The notes under the pieces: generated by a model
What the model was told of the DNA's origin: nothing
Database searches by the model: none
What the model saw: only the letters and a program-made list of their open reading frames with translations
Assembly (NCBI GenBank): GCA_027919835.1
Contig: JANVFP010000014.1
Span: 1 to 64,000 of the forward strand
DNA length: 64,000 nucleotides
Reading direction: 5' to 3'
Source of the DNA: Lentinula raphanica
Taxonomy: Eukaryota > Basidiomycota > Agaricomycetes > Agaricales > Omphalotaceae
Part shown: piece by piece, positions 45,178 through 56,200 of the stretch
How positions within the stretch are numbered: position 1 is the first letter of the stretch
How the letters are laid out: each line of letters starts with the position of its first letter
Program-made: the position numbers and the translations under genes

Positions 45178-45383
45178 TTAAAGGAAGGCTGACCTTAGTC
45201 CAGAGTCAGCGCCTTTAACCACTTCACCATTCACATTTTCTTATATATGATATATATTAGAGACAGTTAGACTATATTACTCCTTTTCTCCTATTAATTA
45301 TGATAGGCAGTGCCTGTGACTCTAACACAAAAATTTATAATAGGCACATAGCCACTGAGAAAAGTCATGTGCAGGGTTAATAT
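45178..45383. other. Spacer between L4 and the hAT element
   Basis: No gene. On the minus strand the first part (45180-45235) has a tRNA-like piece (GAAGTGGTTAAAGGCGCTGA), without a full cloverleaf. Confidence 0.4.
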
Positions 45384-47243
45384 TAGTGTATGGCTCGGGT
45401 CGGGTCGGGTACTAGTTTGATTGACCCGACCCGGACCCGGTTACTGACCCGGACCCAGCACCTCGGGTATGGCTAGTAACCCAGCAGACCTGGCAAACCT
45501 GAGAAAATTTTATAGACCTGACTGAAAAGTTGGGTGACAAATGGTGAATTTGGTACATACTGCATGAAAAGGTACATACTGCGTGAAAAATAACAATGGG
45601 CTATACACTGTAACAAGAAAGGAGTAAACAGCCTACAGCAAGACATCATCATCAACTAATATATCATCATCACCCTCAGGCTCATCTTCCTTCGAAACCA
45701 AAAACCGTACTAGCTCTTTGTTAGATATATAATCATCGCGCGACCAGTCCCCAAAGCACATTAGCACTCAGATTGTGTTTGCGCGGAGGCGGTTTCGAAG
45801 GTGGGAAATAAAGATGCGCCCACGAGAGAACATTCGTTCAACGGCAACAGAGGTAGCTAAAAATCTAGTAAGTAACACCAGAGCACATCAAATGAGGCCA
45901 CATACCTGGAATAGAGAGTACTGAGATAGCCAATTTGGCTAGGTTCAGATACAACTTCTTATTGGTGATCCACCACTGAAGAGGCTCATCGGTCTCAATG
46001 CACCCATCAGCGAGGTAGCGTGTCAGTTCATCCCCATTCTCCTGAGAGTCGCCCATCGGCCGGTACTTTTTCATAAGTGAAAGAAACGAGTTTTGACGAG
46101 GAACATTGGCACCAGTAGCTGCCTAAGCAAAAATGTTACACAGTGTGTTTACAAAAAAAAAGAACCACTTACCGTGGACTGCACCAAAGAAAGATCATCC
46201 ACCGAAGGCTTAAAATCCTTTTCCCAAGCCGCGCGCATAACATTCAAAGCTGCATCGATCCACTCTTGAGACCACTTGGCACCACGGAAGTACTCCAGTT
46301 TATAGGTGGGGTTGAGGACTGAATAGCTGAAGTGAGTAAAAAGATGAACAAAGAAAAGAAAGGCGACAGACCCATTGCAATGTGATAGAGGTCAGAATCG
46401 TCGGTCAGAGAGTAATACTTGTTCAATGTTCTCTTGCCTATGCCTAGTGCATGACGAATGGGCTTTGAGAGGACCCTTTCTGAGCCGTCGTTTTCATTGA
46501 GTATACCACTAGCAAAGGCCTCATCGATGGTGTCCATAGCCGGTATAACCGAGGCAATGTTAGTACCAGAGGCAGAAAAAAATGTCATAGTGTCTTGCAA
46601 GATCTAGAACAAGTGAGACAATGAACAAGGGAGACAAAATGAAGACTTACCTGCAACACCGATACCAGCTCATCGACCACTTCCCACTCCTCATCTGTCA
46701 ACGCATATTCTGAAAGCCGATTGGAGGCACGGTCAAGGAACTCTATAACAGCAGATTTGAGCTGCAAAAAGCTCTCCAACATATTATGAGTTGAATTCCA
46801 GCGTGTTGTCTGGCTCATCTTCTTCATCATCTCCATTACTGTTGCCAACATTGTCTCCTTCTGGTGAATCGGGTTCTGGGGAGGTCGATTTGTCTTTTTT
46901 CTCATGTTAGTTGTATCAATCTTTGGACTTGTTTTCTTTGTATCTTACCGCTCTCGACTACTCGCATTCTTTTGTTACGCTTTTTTGGTGCGGCGTTGGC
47001 CTGATTTTTTTACTTCATGGATGTTCAATAGCTGTCAGTTGATTTGATTGTAATTTTGTTGTATCTACCTGCTACATACTTCGAGCGCAATATTACATAC
47101 ATTACGGTGCTTCGCAGTCAATCGGTGGCGCTAATTAAAGGCTGTATGGGTGTCGGGTAAGCAAGTCGGGTGTCGGGTTTGTAAATGGCCACCCGACCTG
47201 ACCCGGAAACCGGCACAACCTGGCCGACCCAGGCCATTCACTA
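45384..47243. mobile_element. hAT element, internally deleted (1,860 bp)
   Basis: Ends TAGTGTATGGCTCGGGTCGG and its near-inverse, flanked by an 8-bp duplication with one mismatch (GTTAATAT and ATTAATAT). Sub-terminal repeats of GGGTCGGGT and ACCCGACC type line both ends. It encodes only the C-terminal half of a hAT transposase, so it depends on another copy. Confidence 0.85.
45640..46905 (-). pseudogene. hAT transposase, C-terminal half
   Basis: Readable from TTRWNSTHNMLESFLQLKS (near 46815) through exons at about 46380-46600, 46200-46320 and 45905-46130 to the hAT dimerisation region: PLQWWITNKKLYLNLAKLAI, then SVAVERMFSRGRIFISHLRN. An in-frame TGA at 45770-45768 follows NRLRANTI. Introns are about 45-55 bases. 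The BED finger and first catalytic part are absent. Family membership is clear from the C-terminal motif; function is unlikely. Confidence 0.83.
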
Positions 47244-47440
47244 ATTAATATTAGAAATACTCATGAGTACAGGAGAATACTCGCGAATAAATTGTATGAG
47301 TACTTGTCAATACAATTTGATGATCGTGACTCGAGTATACACTCGTGCCACAAGTACACTCATATGAATAAAACACTCGACTTGCGAGTCACGAGTACAA
47401 ATAAACTCACAAGTACTTGTCAACACTTGCCACTCGTGAG
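47244..47440. repeat. ACTCGTGAGTACTTGT-type short repeats
   Basis: Many copies in both orientations of ACTCGTGAGT, GAGTACTTGT and ACTCGAGT. These look like sub-terminal repeats of a second hAT-like end abutting the first. No matching opposite end is found. Confidence 0.5.
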
Positions 47441-47611
47441 CATCTCTAGCTGTCATTGCTGAAACATTTCAAGAGCATAATCCTCAGCTGGGTGGAATTG
47501 AATCAACCAAAACTGGACTTGTTTCATCTGCAGAAGGTGAGAATATTTGGGCTTATGATGATGGTGGTCAGCTATGGTCAGCTAGTGCTGCTTTGCCAGA
47601 AACTGAGATGT
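47441..47611 (+). pseudogene. Short coding remnant, unknown
   Basis: About 53 open codons read ETFQEHNPQLGGIESTKTGL and continue to TAG at 47610-47612 (ends ASAALPETEM). Composition is protein-like, but I do not recognise the family. Probably the 3' end of a transposon gene. Confidence 0.3.
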
Positions 47612-50600
47612 AGGTGTACTCAAAGAATTATTTTGTATTTTTAAAGCAATTTTCATTGAATTTCCAAAAACTTTTTTGTCATGGTGCAGAGGTTAGCGAC
47701 CGACTCAAAATCAACTGTGATGTCACAGTACAAATGCAATGCAATGAGTCCTTTGTAACTGTGACCATTGCCTCCCTACATGTTGGTACAGTATTTGGAA
47801 TTTTCCCCAGTTTTTCTCAGATAATTAATTGCCCTGCCAGCTATTCTGACATTTTTCAACATATTCTACCTGTCGCAATCAGTAGAAATTTATAAATTTA
47901 CTCTGCATAATCATACACTTTTTGGGAAAAGAATACAGACTCACCCTGCAGTGTATTCTGATCAATCAGAGTGCTACTAATTAAACAACCCCTCCAATCA
48001 ATGTTGAGATTTATCAATTTCAGAGTAATCCAACATGATTTTGAATATAAACAACTAAAATCTAACAGTCTACAGAAGTTCACAAATACACTACCCTTAG
48101 CCAGACACCTGAGTAGCCAAGGTGCCATACTTCCCTCCTTCACTAAGGCTATATACTACAGTGTATCAGGTAATGATGGTGGTGAGCTCATGCTGTCACT
48201 ACCAAAAAGGTAATACAACAGTCTACCTCTCATATCTAACACATGTTGAGGAAGGTACTGTATAATAGCCACAATGAAAAAGATGGAGCTGATGGCGAAG
48301 ATTGTCACTAAGATCAAATTTGCAGTCAATAATCATGGGTCATGCAGAGAACAAGCATCAATATAATAAATATGAGTGTATGACAAAGAAAAAAAGAAGC
48401 TAGAGCGTCATCAAAAAAGCAACCCCACTGTGCCACACAACCATCATAAATATACTGAAGGGAGTAACATACAGAGTAATGCCTTCTCCCAAGGCTCAAG
48501 CACTGCAAGCCCAAAAGTTCCTTCAACCCACATTTGGGCCCGCCAGAACATGTACCTGCACTTGTACTTGTAATATTGTCGGGAATTGGACCATGATTGA
48601 AATCCTTCCAATGTCAGGATTGGGGGCCGAAAGCCTTTGAGATCTGGTTGAGCAGGCGGAAAGCTAGAGGGTATTTCTGGGAACATCCTTTGTATCATGT
48701 AGTATCAGTCCGTTCTCTTTGATGTTTGAGTAAACAGGTGCAATTTGTGAGAAGAAGAAAGGGATATGGGTACTACCATGTGGATGTCTGGGACTGAACG
48801 GGCTTCCTATGAAGTGTATTGTGTTGACAATATTACTTCAAGCTGTTTGACAAGGTGTTAAACTAGGATTCATGATCAGCTAGTGACCAAAGTATGTAAA
48901 TGCAGTCAAAGAGCGAAACATACATGATGATGGGGCAGGCCAAGAACCTGAAAGGGCAGTTTTTAACAGCAATTGAAAGAAGAAAAGAGGAACAGAAGGA
49001 CACCCCTTCTCGATTATATATGCACAGTTATTTATGGAATCTGGACACTGAGTAGGCATTTTACTCATTTTGGACCACTTGGTTAGAGCTTACGTCGACC
49101 TACAATTCCCAAAATTTCCGGTTTTCCAATACAAATACAAATAATTCCTCACCCTTGTCTCTCTCTGTCTATCCCTTTTGGTCAAATGATAGCAGATGAT
49201 ATGATGATTAATGTTGCACCGAGTCCTTCAAGATTTCAAAAGTTGGATGATTTGTGAGTTCGGTGAACGTCACTGAATCCATTGGCTTCAGGCTTTTGAT
49301 TGCTTGTAACATTGTATGTGCGTCTCTGTAGCATTGTCAGATTGGACAGAGCACACCATTCAACGGATACTAACAGAACCTTGACATTCAAATCCGAATC
49401 GGTCAGAACTCAATTGTTGGACATTGAACATTGAAGTGAAATCGAGACTCGGACTCGGGCTGAGCTGGGAAGTTCTGATGAAAGTGATTACGAGAATGAT
49501 CAGTCACGACAGTGGCAAGGACATTGTACTCATACATACTTCGGAGAGCCGCGACTGTGTGCTAGATGCCTCGCAGGTTGCTCGTGTCCAGATATGTGTA
49601 GTGCTTTCAAGCAGGGAAGGGAAAGCATCGGGTTGGGGATCTCTAAACTTTGAGGTTGTAAGAGATAAGTGGGGTTGAATTTTGAGCCACTCGAGTAAGC
49701 CTATTTGACTTCTCAATGCGTCCCAATCGCACAAAATGGGAGAGGATTGGATATCCTGATTTTAGGAAGGGAAAACCCCATAGTTACGGCTTGTGACTTA
49801 TTCAACACAAAGCCACCGTTTCCGGTAGTCCGTTCAAAGCCCGAGCCTTTTCAATGGTCATAGCATTGAAAGCAAGCAACACGCAGTGCTACAGCCAAAT
49901 CTCCGACCCAACCCTCTAAGAGTCAATCCTGTCAATCCGGAATATCGTTGAAGATGCAGGCTGAATCGCTTTGAACTTTGAGCCTAGCGGCGTCCCCGTG
50001 AATGGCTTGGAGCGTGGGATTTCCTACAAAGTGTTTTGTAGGAACGATCCATGTCTGTTCTGGATTCAAGAGGGACGGAGAATGTCAGGAAAGCGCCAGA
50101 CATATAAGAAGGCTTTGCCGCATGAGATATGAGAATTCTGGCCTGCTACTACGGCATTGTTTCGTTCCGTCGTTTGTTATGCCAGTCATGACATACGTAT
50201 GTATTACGCGTACATCGAGAGTTGGGCGGCAAGTTGGGATTGAGTTGAAAATTTGAAAGACAAGTTCGAAGGCCAGCAACAGGTCATTGGAAGCGAAGTT
50301 ACGTGCTCTACCGTCGAAGAATTCGCATAACTAACATTCGAAAGCTGATCAAATACATCGTTGTTCTTTTGTCGATCCGAATGCGAAAGAGGATGGCATT
50401 CATTCTGCATGTTGTGGAACTGTCCAAAAAAGATACCGCTATGAAACCGTACACTGATTATGGAGTGAAAAGTACCATGTTGAAGACCGCAAGCCTATGC
50501 TATTAAAAATATTCAGTACATAACTACAAATCTATGACAAGGAACTAGTGTGAAGTCGTTCACTCACTTCTGCCCTCCAGGTATAGCAGGAAAGGCTACT

Positions 50601-50759
50601 GACTGAGATAAAATGGTGTTGGCCTTCAACATCGATTCGAGCGACGAGAACGAGGCCATGAAATGAGCGGAAGATAAGGGCGCTTAATACTATTCAAGTT
50701 GGCGTCTATTGACACTTATAAATCCTCTCTCTTAGACTCTTACACCTCTAAAAGTAACG
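47612..50759. other. Gene-poor transition, no supported gene
   Basis: About 3.1 kb without a recognisable gene. 47612-48600 is AT-rich like the transposon DNA; from about 49080 composition approaches that of the host genes. Small frames (for example at 49424-49678 and 50002-50256) lack family motifs and splice support. The last 100-200 bases would hold the ULA1 promoter; a CT-rich stretch and CACCTCTAAAAG lie just before the start. Confidence 0.5.
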
Positions 50760-52683
50760 ATGAACGATTCTCAGCCAATCGAGGTGGCTACTACGTCCAT
50801 CCAGGTCCCATCTGGAGCGCCCGATGCAAAGACGCGTCGGTATGACCGGCAGCTACGACTTTGGGCAGCATCCGGCCAAGCTGCTTTAGAATCTGCCCGC
50901 GTTTTGGTCTTTCCAGCGACAGCTACGGCGACGAGTATTTTGAAGAATCTCGTCTTGCCGGGACTGGGCCACTTCACTCTCATGGATGATGAAATTGTGA
51001 CTGGTGCTGACGCAGGTAACAACTTCTTTCTGGACGGTTTCAAGAGTATAGGCAAATTCAGAGCTCAGGAGGCGGTCAAAGGACTAATGGAGATGAACGA
51101 TGGTGTCGATGGTGTTGCTGATACTCGGAATATTCAAGAGGTACTCAAATCTGGAGCTCAATGGCTGAAATTATTCAACGTCGTCATTGCTCACAATGTG
51201 GATTCCGTTATCCTTGAAGATCTTGCTGCTTTGCTGTGGCCAGATACTCATCTCGTTGTCGTGAACAGTGCCGGCTTCCTGGCAGAGTTTTCGATCCACT
51301 ATCGGGAACATCAAGGTAAGTAACGTTCGACGGTTCCTTCGAGTCACTCACCAAACTCATGCTTAGTTATTGAATCACACGCGGAAACCTCTGCCTCATT
51401 ACGAATCGACCAGGCATTTCCCGCTCTTCTCGAATATGCAATGTCTCTTCCGCTAGAAACCATGGACATCACAGATCACGCACATATTCCATATCCCGTT
51501 ATCCTCGTTCGCGCATTAGAAGAGTGGCGTCGTGAGCGCGAACAAGGCGCGTCAAATGCACAAAGCTTGAATGCTACGCTATGCTGACCCTTCACCCTAG
51601 CCATCGGACCATCCTCCGGGAAAGGTTATCCCGCAACTTCGGCTGAGAAGAAAGCGTTCAAAGAACGTATTAGGGCCATGATGCGGAAGTTTGATGAAGA
51701 AAACTTCGAAGAAGCTGAGGCTCAAGCATTCAAATGTTGGACACCGACTGTCATACCGCTCGAAGTAAAAGAGCTCTTCGATCTTTACCCTTCATCGTCG
51801 TCGACGTCCTCGTCTCCGACAGCCTTTGCTGGTCTCGTTTCCGCTCTTTCTCAGTTCAGTCAGAACAATCCGGCTTCCCCACAGTACTCATCCGGTCTTC
51901 TCCCGATTACTTCGACATTACCAGACATGAAGTCCAGTACAGAGGAGTATGTAAAACTACAGAAACTCTACAGGGTACAATCAGAGAAAGAGAAGCAGGT
52001 TTTCCGGGAATATCTGAATAAGAGTTTGGTTGACGTGGATGATGCAACCATAAACTTATTCTTGAAGAATTCTCATGCTCTGAAGGTTTTGAAAGGCAGA
52101 GAATGGAAGGAGAGCGACCCAGGGCCAAGAGAGTTACTGAGTGAGCTCGTCGTTCCGCCGCAGCTTTTGATCGTTCGCTGATTCTCTTCTGAAGCGGACA
52201 AGTTGACCAGTTGTCCCAAAGAAGCTGCAACACACCTTGCCCTAGCCGCACTTCGCAAACTAAAAGCAAAAGGTATTCTTCCCTCATTAGAGCAAGTCTC
52301 ACGCTCAGAAGATACTGCGATGACAGATAAGCTCGATAGGGAGTCACTCAAGGACCTTCTGACTGCTGAAGCTAAAACATTCTTGCCTTCCGGAACCGAA
52401 CTTCCTGAGCCAGAGTGGCCAATAGCTAGTGGTGAAATGTGAGCGCCATCAAACCCACGTAATGTAGCCTGTAGCTTATACACATCTTCACAGTGCTCGC
52501 GCACCCTCCGCCGACCTTCCCACAACAGCTGCTTTCCTTGGGGGACTAGTCGCACAAGAAGTAATCAAGATGATCACGAAGCAATATATCCCAATATCTG
52601 CGGGCAACGCTGCTTCTTCTGAAAATGACCAACTCGGTGTCTGCGTTGTGGATTTAGTGGAGACATGGACAGGAACACTTTGA
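50760..52683 (+). CDS. ULA1: NEDD8-activating enzyme E1 regulatory subunit (APP-BP1/ULA1 type)
   Basis: Five exons: 50760-51315, 51367-51531, 51601-52140, 52195-52438 and 52494-52683, giving 564 residues, the normal size for the family. The N-terminus has the hallmark KTRRYDRQLRLWAASGQ and the adenylation-like fold (LVLPGLGHFTLMDDEIV, GNNFFLD). The C-terminus has TAAFLGGLVAQEVIKMITKQ. This subunit lacks the catalytic Cys and pairs with UBA3 to activate NEDD8 for cullin neddylation, in nucleus and cytosol. The fourth exon is reached over a 54-base intron that is a multiple of three and holds an in-frame stop; its GTGAGC donor and CTGAT branch support splicing. Intron 2 has a perfect CTGAC branch. 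Same strand as the myosin gene 570 bases on. Confidence 0.93.
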
Positions 52684-53252
52684 GTGAGATGGCTCTTTGT
52701 TTTAGTTGAGTTGAGGTTTGAAGATGAGCTCTGAAGCCTAGCGCGTACTATATTTTCTACTTCCGCGGATGGACGACTGGGATCGGGAAAGTGGAAAATA
52801 ATGTCTTCATCGATGTATCTATGTAAGCTGGAACTGATAGTAGCCTACATATACGATCAAAAAGAGAGATAGACTCGTGTAATTGACAGTCTAACCGATG
52901 TATTTTCGTTTGAGGTGTAACTTGAGTGTGTCGACCAGGTGTCGACTACAAAATCCGATGGTCCTCGGACCTCGATGAATGATTTGACATCCGGCCATCA
53001 ACTTGAATCTTTCCACAGTCACGGTATGTTTGTATTGCCATGACCGAGCGTGTACTGTACCGTTTTGGTAATTGTACGTTCAACGCGTTCATCTCTTCAC
53101 AATCTCCTCCAACATTCGTGTATTTCACCCTCCTAGAAAGGCCTTGATTCACCAAATAAAGTGATTCCAGTCATCAACGACGATCTCGATCCCTGAGGCT
53201 CTTTCCCTGCCTTCCGGACGACTCAGCATCATTAAACTCTTCAGCAGGCGGT
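52684..53252. other. ULA1 3' flank and myosin promoter region
   Basis: 570 bases between two plus-strand genes. No gene. It must hold the ULA1 polyadenylation site and the myosin promoter; no clear TATA box is seen, but CT-rich tracts lie before the myosin start. Confidence 0.5.
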
Positions 53253-56200
53253 ATGCCTGCGCCAAGGCTTTCTCAAAGCGCAGAAGCAGCTCGAGCAGCC
53301 GCAGCTCAGGCAGAATTCAACGAGAAGAAATGGGTGTGGGTCCCAGATGATAAAGAAGGTTATCTTGCGGGCTGGGTTTACAACGAGGATGGTGAATATG
53401 GTGACATTATAATGGCAGCGGGAGGCGAGGCGAGTACCATGCATATTCAGTGGCTTTTCACTCAGTTTAACACTCCTTCAGGTCCGACGAGTTCCTTTGT
53501 TCATTCTCTCCAAGATGAATCCTCCCAAGTTCGATCGCGTGGACGATATTGCAGATCTCACCTTCCTCAATGAAGCCAGTGTGGTTCACAACCTTCGTTT
53601 ACGATTTGGATCAGGCGCGATATATGTGCGTTTATTCAAGCTTTGCCTTGTCAGATCTCTCAAGGGAGTTTGTGCAGACGTATTCAGGTCTATTCTTGGT
53701 GGCAGTCAATCCTTACCAAAATCTACCTTTGTACTCCGATGCGATTATCCACCAATACCGCAGTAAAAGAAGAGATGAGAACGCACCTCACATCTTTGCG
53801 GTGGCCGAGCGGGCATGGGTTAACATGGGTGAGGAAAGGGAGAACCAGAGTATTCTCATAACGTGGGTTGATTCGCGATTCGACAAAAGATGTTTGAAGT
53901 TAATGTTCATGTGGTAGGGGTGAATCTGGGGCTGGGAAGACCGAAAGTACGAAAAAAGTCATCCAGTACCTGGCTGCCATTGCTGCCGATGTACATCAGG
54001 GACCCTCTACGCCTTCACATTCTCGTTCGCCCACTATCACGGGCTCGCAATCATTCACAAACATGCCCTCTATAGGCTTGCCCCGGACTAATTCTACTAG
54101 ACGTGGCCAAGTACTCACAAACTCGACAACTGGAAGTGGCTTTGCCCTGACTGCCAAAGGAAGACTCGGCCTCCTCGAGCGACAGATATTGCAGGCGAAT
54201 CCTATCTTGGAGGCATTTGGTAACGCTCAAACGCAAAGAAACAACAACTCTAGTCGTTTCGGCAAGTTCGTACGGATATCGTTTGCACCGGATGGCAGTA
54301 TTGCAGGAGCCAACATTGACTGGTATCTTCTGGAAAAGAGTCGGGTGGTTGTGAGAAGCGAAGCAGAACGAAGTTTTCATGTATTCTATCAACTATTAGC
54401 TGGTGGAAGCGGTATCAAAGGTAAGTTCTTGGTGCGGGGTAGTTCTCCTCTTCTTACTCGTTACAGAGAAACTCCTTCTTGGTGGTGGAGTTGAAGACTA
54501 TGAGTTTCTGAACAAGAGCAGGCGAGAGGTCGATGGTGTGGATGATCGAGAAGAATGGAATGCCCTTAAAGCTGCCCTCGACGTTGTCGGCTTCAGTCCT
54601 TCGGAACAGTTTGATCTCTTCCGTATCGTTGCGGCAATCCTTCACATTGGGAACATCGTCATAACGTCTACTCGAGCAGATGACGCGGTCATGCCGGACC
54701 CCTCCCAAGCGGAACGTGTCTGTCATCTTCTCGGTGTACCACCCGCTGAATTCACTCGAGCTGTTCTACGGCCGCGAGTACTCGCAGGACGCGAATGGGT
54801 TACTCAAGCACGTACAGGTCAACAAGCTCTTGACGAACTTGCTGCTTTATCCAAGACTCTCTATGAGAAGTCTTTCGGTCTACTCGTTGACCGCATCAAT
54901 CAAGCGCTAGACCGGCCTTCGTCGAAATCGACTTTCATAGGTGTCCTTGACATCGCTGGTTTCGAGATCTTCGATGTCAATACTTATGAGCAGCTCCTGA
55001 TCAACTACACGAACGAGAAACTGCAACAGTTCTTCAATCACCACATGTTCGTTTTGGAGCAAGAAGAATATTCACGAGAAGGTATCAAATGGGACTATGT
55101 CAATTTTGGTCTGGACTTACAACCTACCATCGATCTAATCGAGTCCAGCGGCAATGCTGGGGCTATAGGCATACTGAGCTGCTTGGATGAGGAGTGTATC
55201 ATGCCTAAAGCTACGGATGCGACTTTCACGCACAAACTCCATAGTTTATGGGCTGGTCCAGCGAGTGACCCGGACGACCCTCAACAAAATCATCCAGGGA
55301 GAGACAAATACGAACCCGCCCGTTTCGAACAAGGTTTTTTGGTGCAGCATTATGCCGCCAAAGTCGAATACAGGACCGATGGTTGGCTGGAGAAGAACAA
55401 AGACCCATTGAACGACAACTTGACACGTGTCTTCGCCTCCTCCACTGAACGATATGTCTCCTCCTTGTTTGCGGATCACGTCGCTGCTCCGATCCCTGGA
55501 GCTCAGACGCCCATGTTCTCTGTTGGGAAAAAGCGAGGTATGAAGAAAGGCGCCTTCAGGACGGTAGGACAGCGACATAAAGAACAACTTGCGAGTTTGA
55601 TGGGTCAATTGATGGCCACACAACCTCATTTCGTTCGCTGTATCGTGCCCAACACCAACAAGAAGCCAGGACGAGTTGATGTTCCTCTGGTTCTGGATCA
55701 ACTACGCTGTAACGGTGTTTTGGAAGGTATACGAATCGCTCGCCTTGGGTACCCGAACAGGCTTCCATTCGTTGAATTTCGCCATCGATACGAGGTTCTG
55801 ACTCCTGGTATCATTCCCAAAGGCTATATGGATGGTAGAGAGGCTTGTCGGCGAATGATTGGGGCACTAGAGCTTGATGAAGCTATCTTCAAAATTGGGA
55901 TGTCAAAGATTTTCTTCAAAGCTGGCGTTCTAGCAGATCTAGAGGAACGCCGCGATATGCTCCTCTACGACTTATTCTCCAGAATACAGGCTGTGGCAAG
56001 AATGTGGACGGCTCGCAGGCAGATTAGAAAGATACTCAATCGTGCTGTCGCTATCCGAACTATACAACGCAACGCGAGAGTGTATGGTGAATTGAGGGAC
56101 TGGCCTTGGTGGCAGCTCTACACGAAGGTCCTAATGAATGTTTACACGCCCAACTGCAGCTAATATGTCTTCACTAGGTCCGTCCTCTACTCGCGGCTAC

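Noticed and set aside
45180..45235. tRNA-like sequence on the minus strand (GTGGTTAAAGGCGCTGA)
   Set aside because: It has an A-box-like half and a possible anticodon stem, but no proper 7-base loop, no T arm with GGTTCGA and no acceptor pairing. At best a tRNA-derived scrap.
50002..50256. 84-codon frame before ULA1 as a gene
   Set aside because: No family motif, no splice support and atypical composition.
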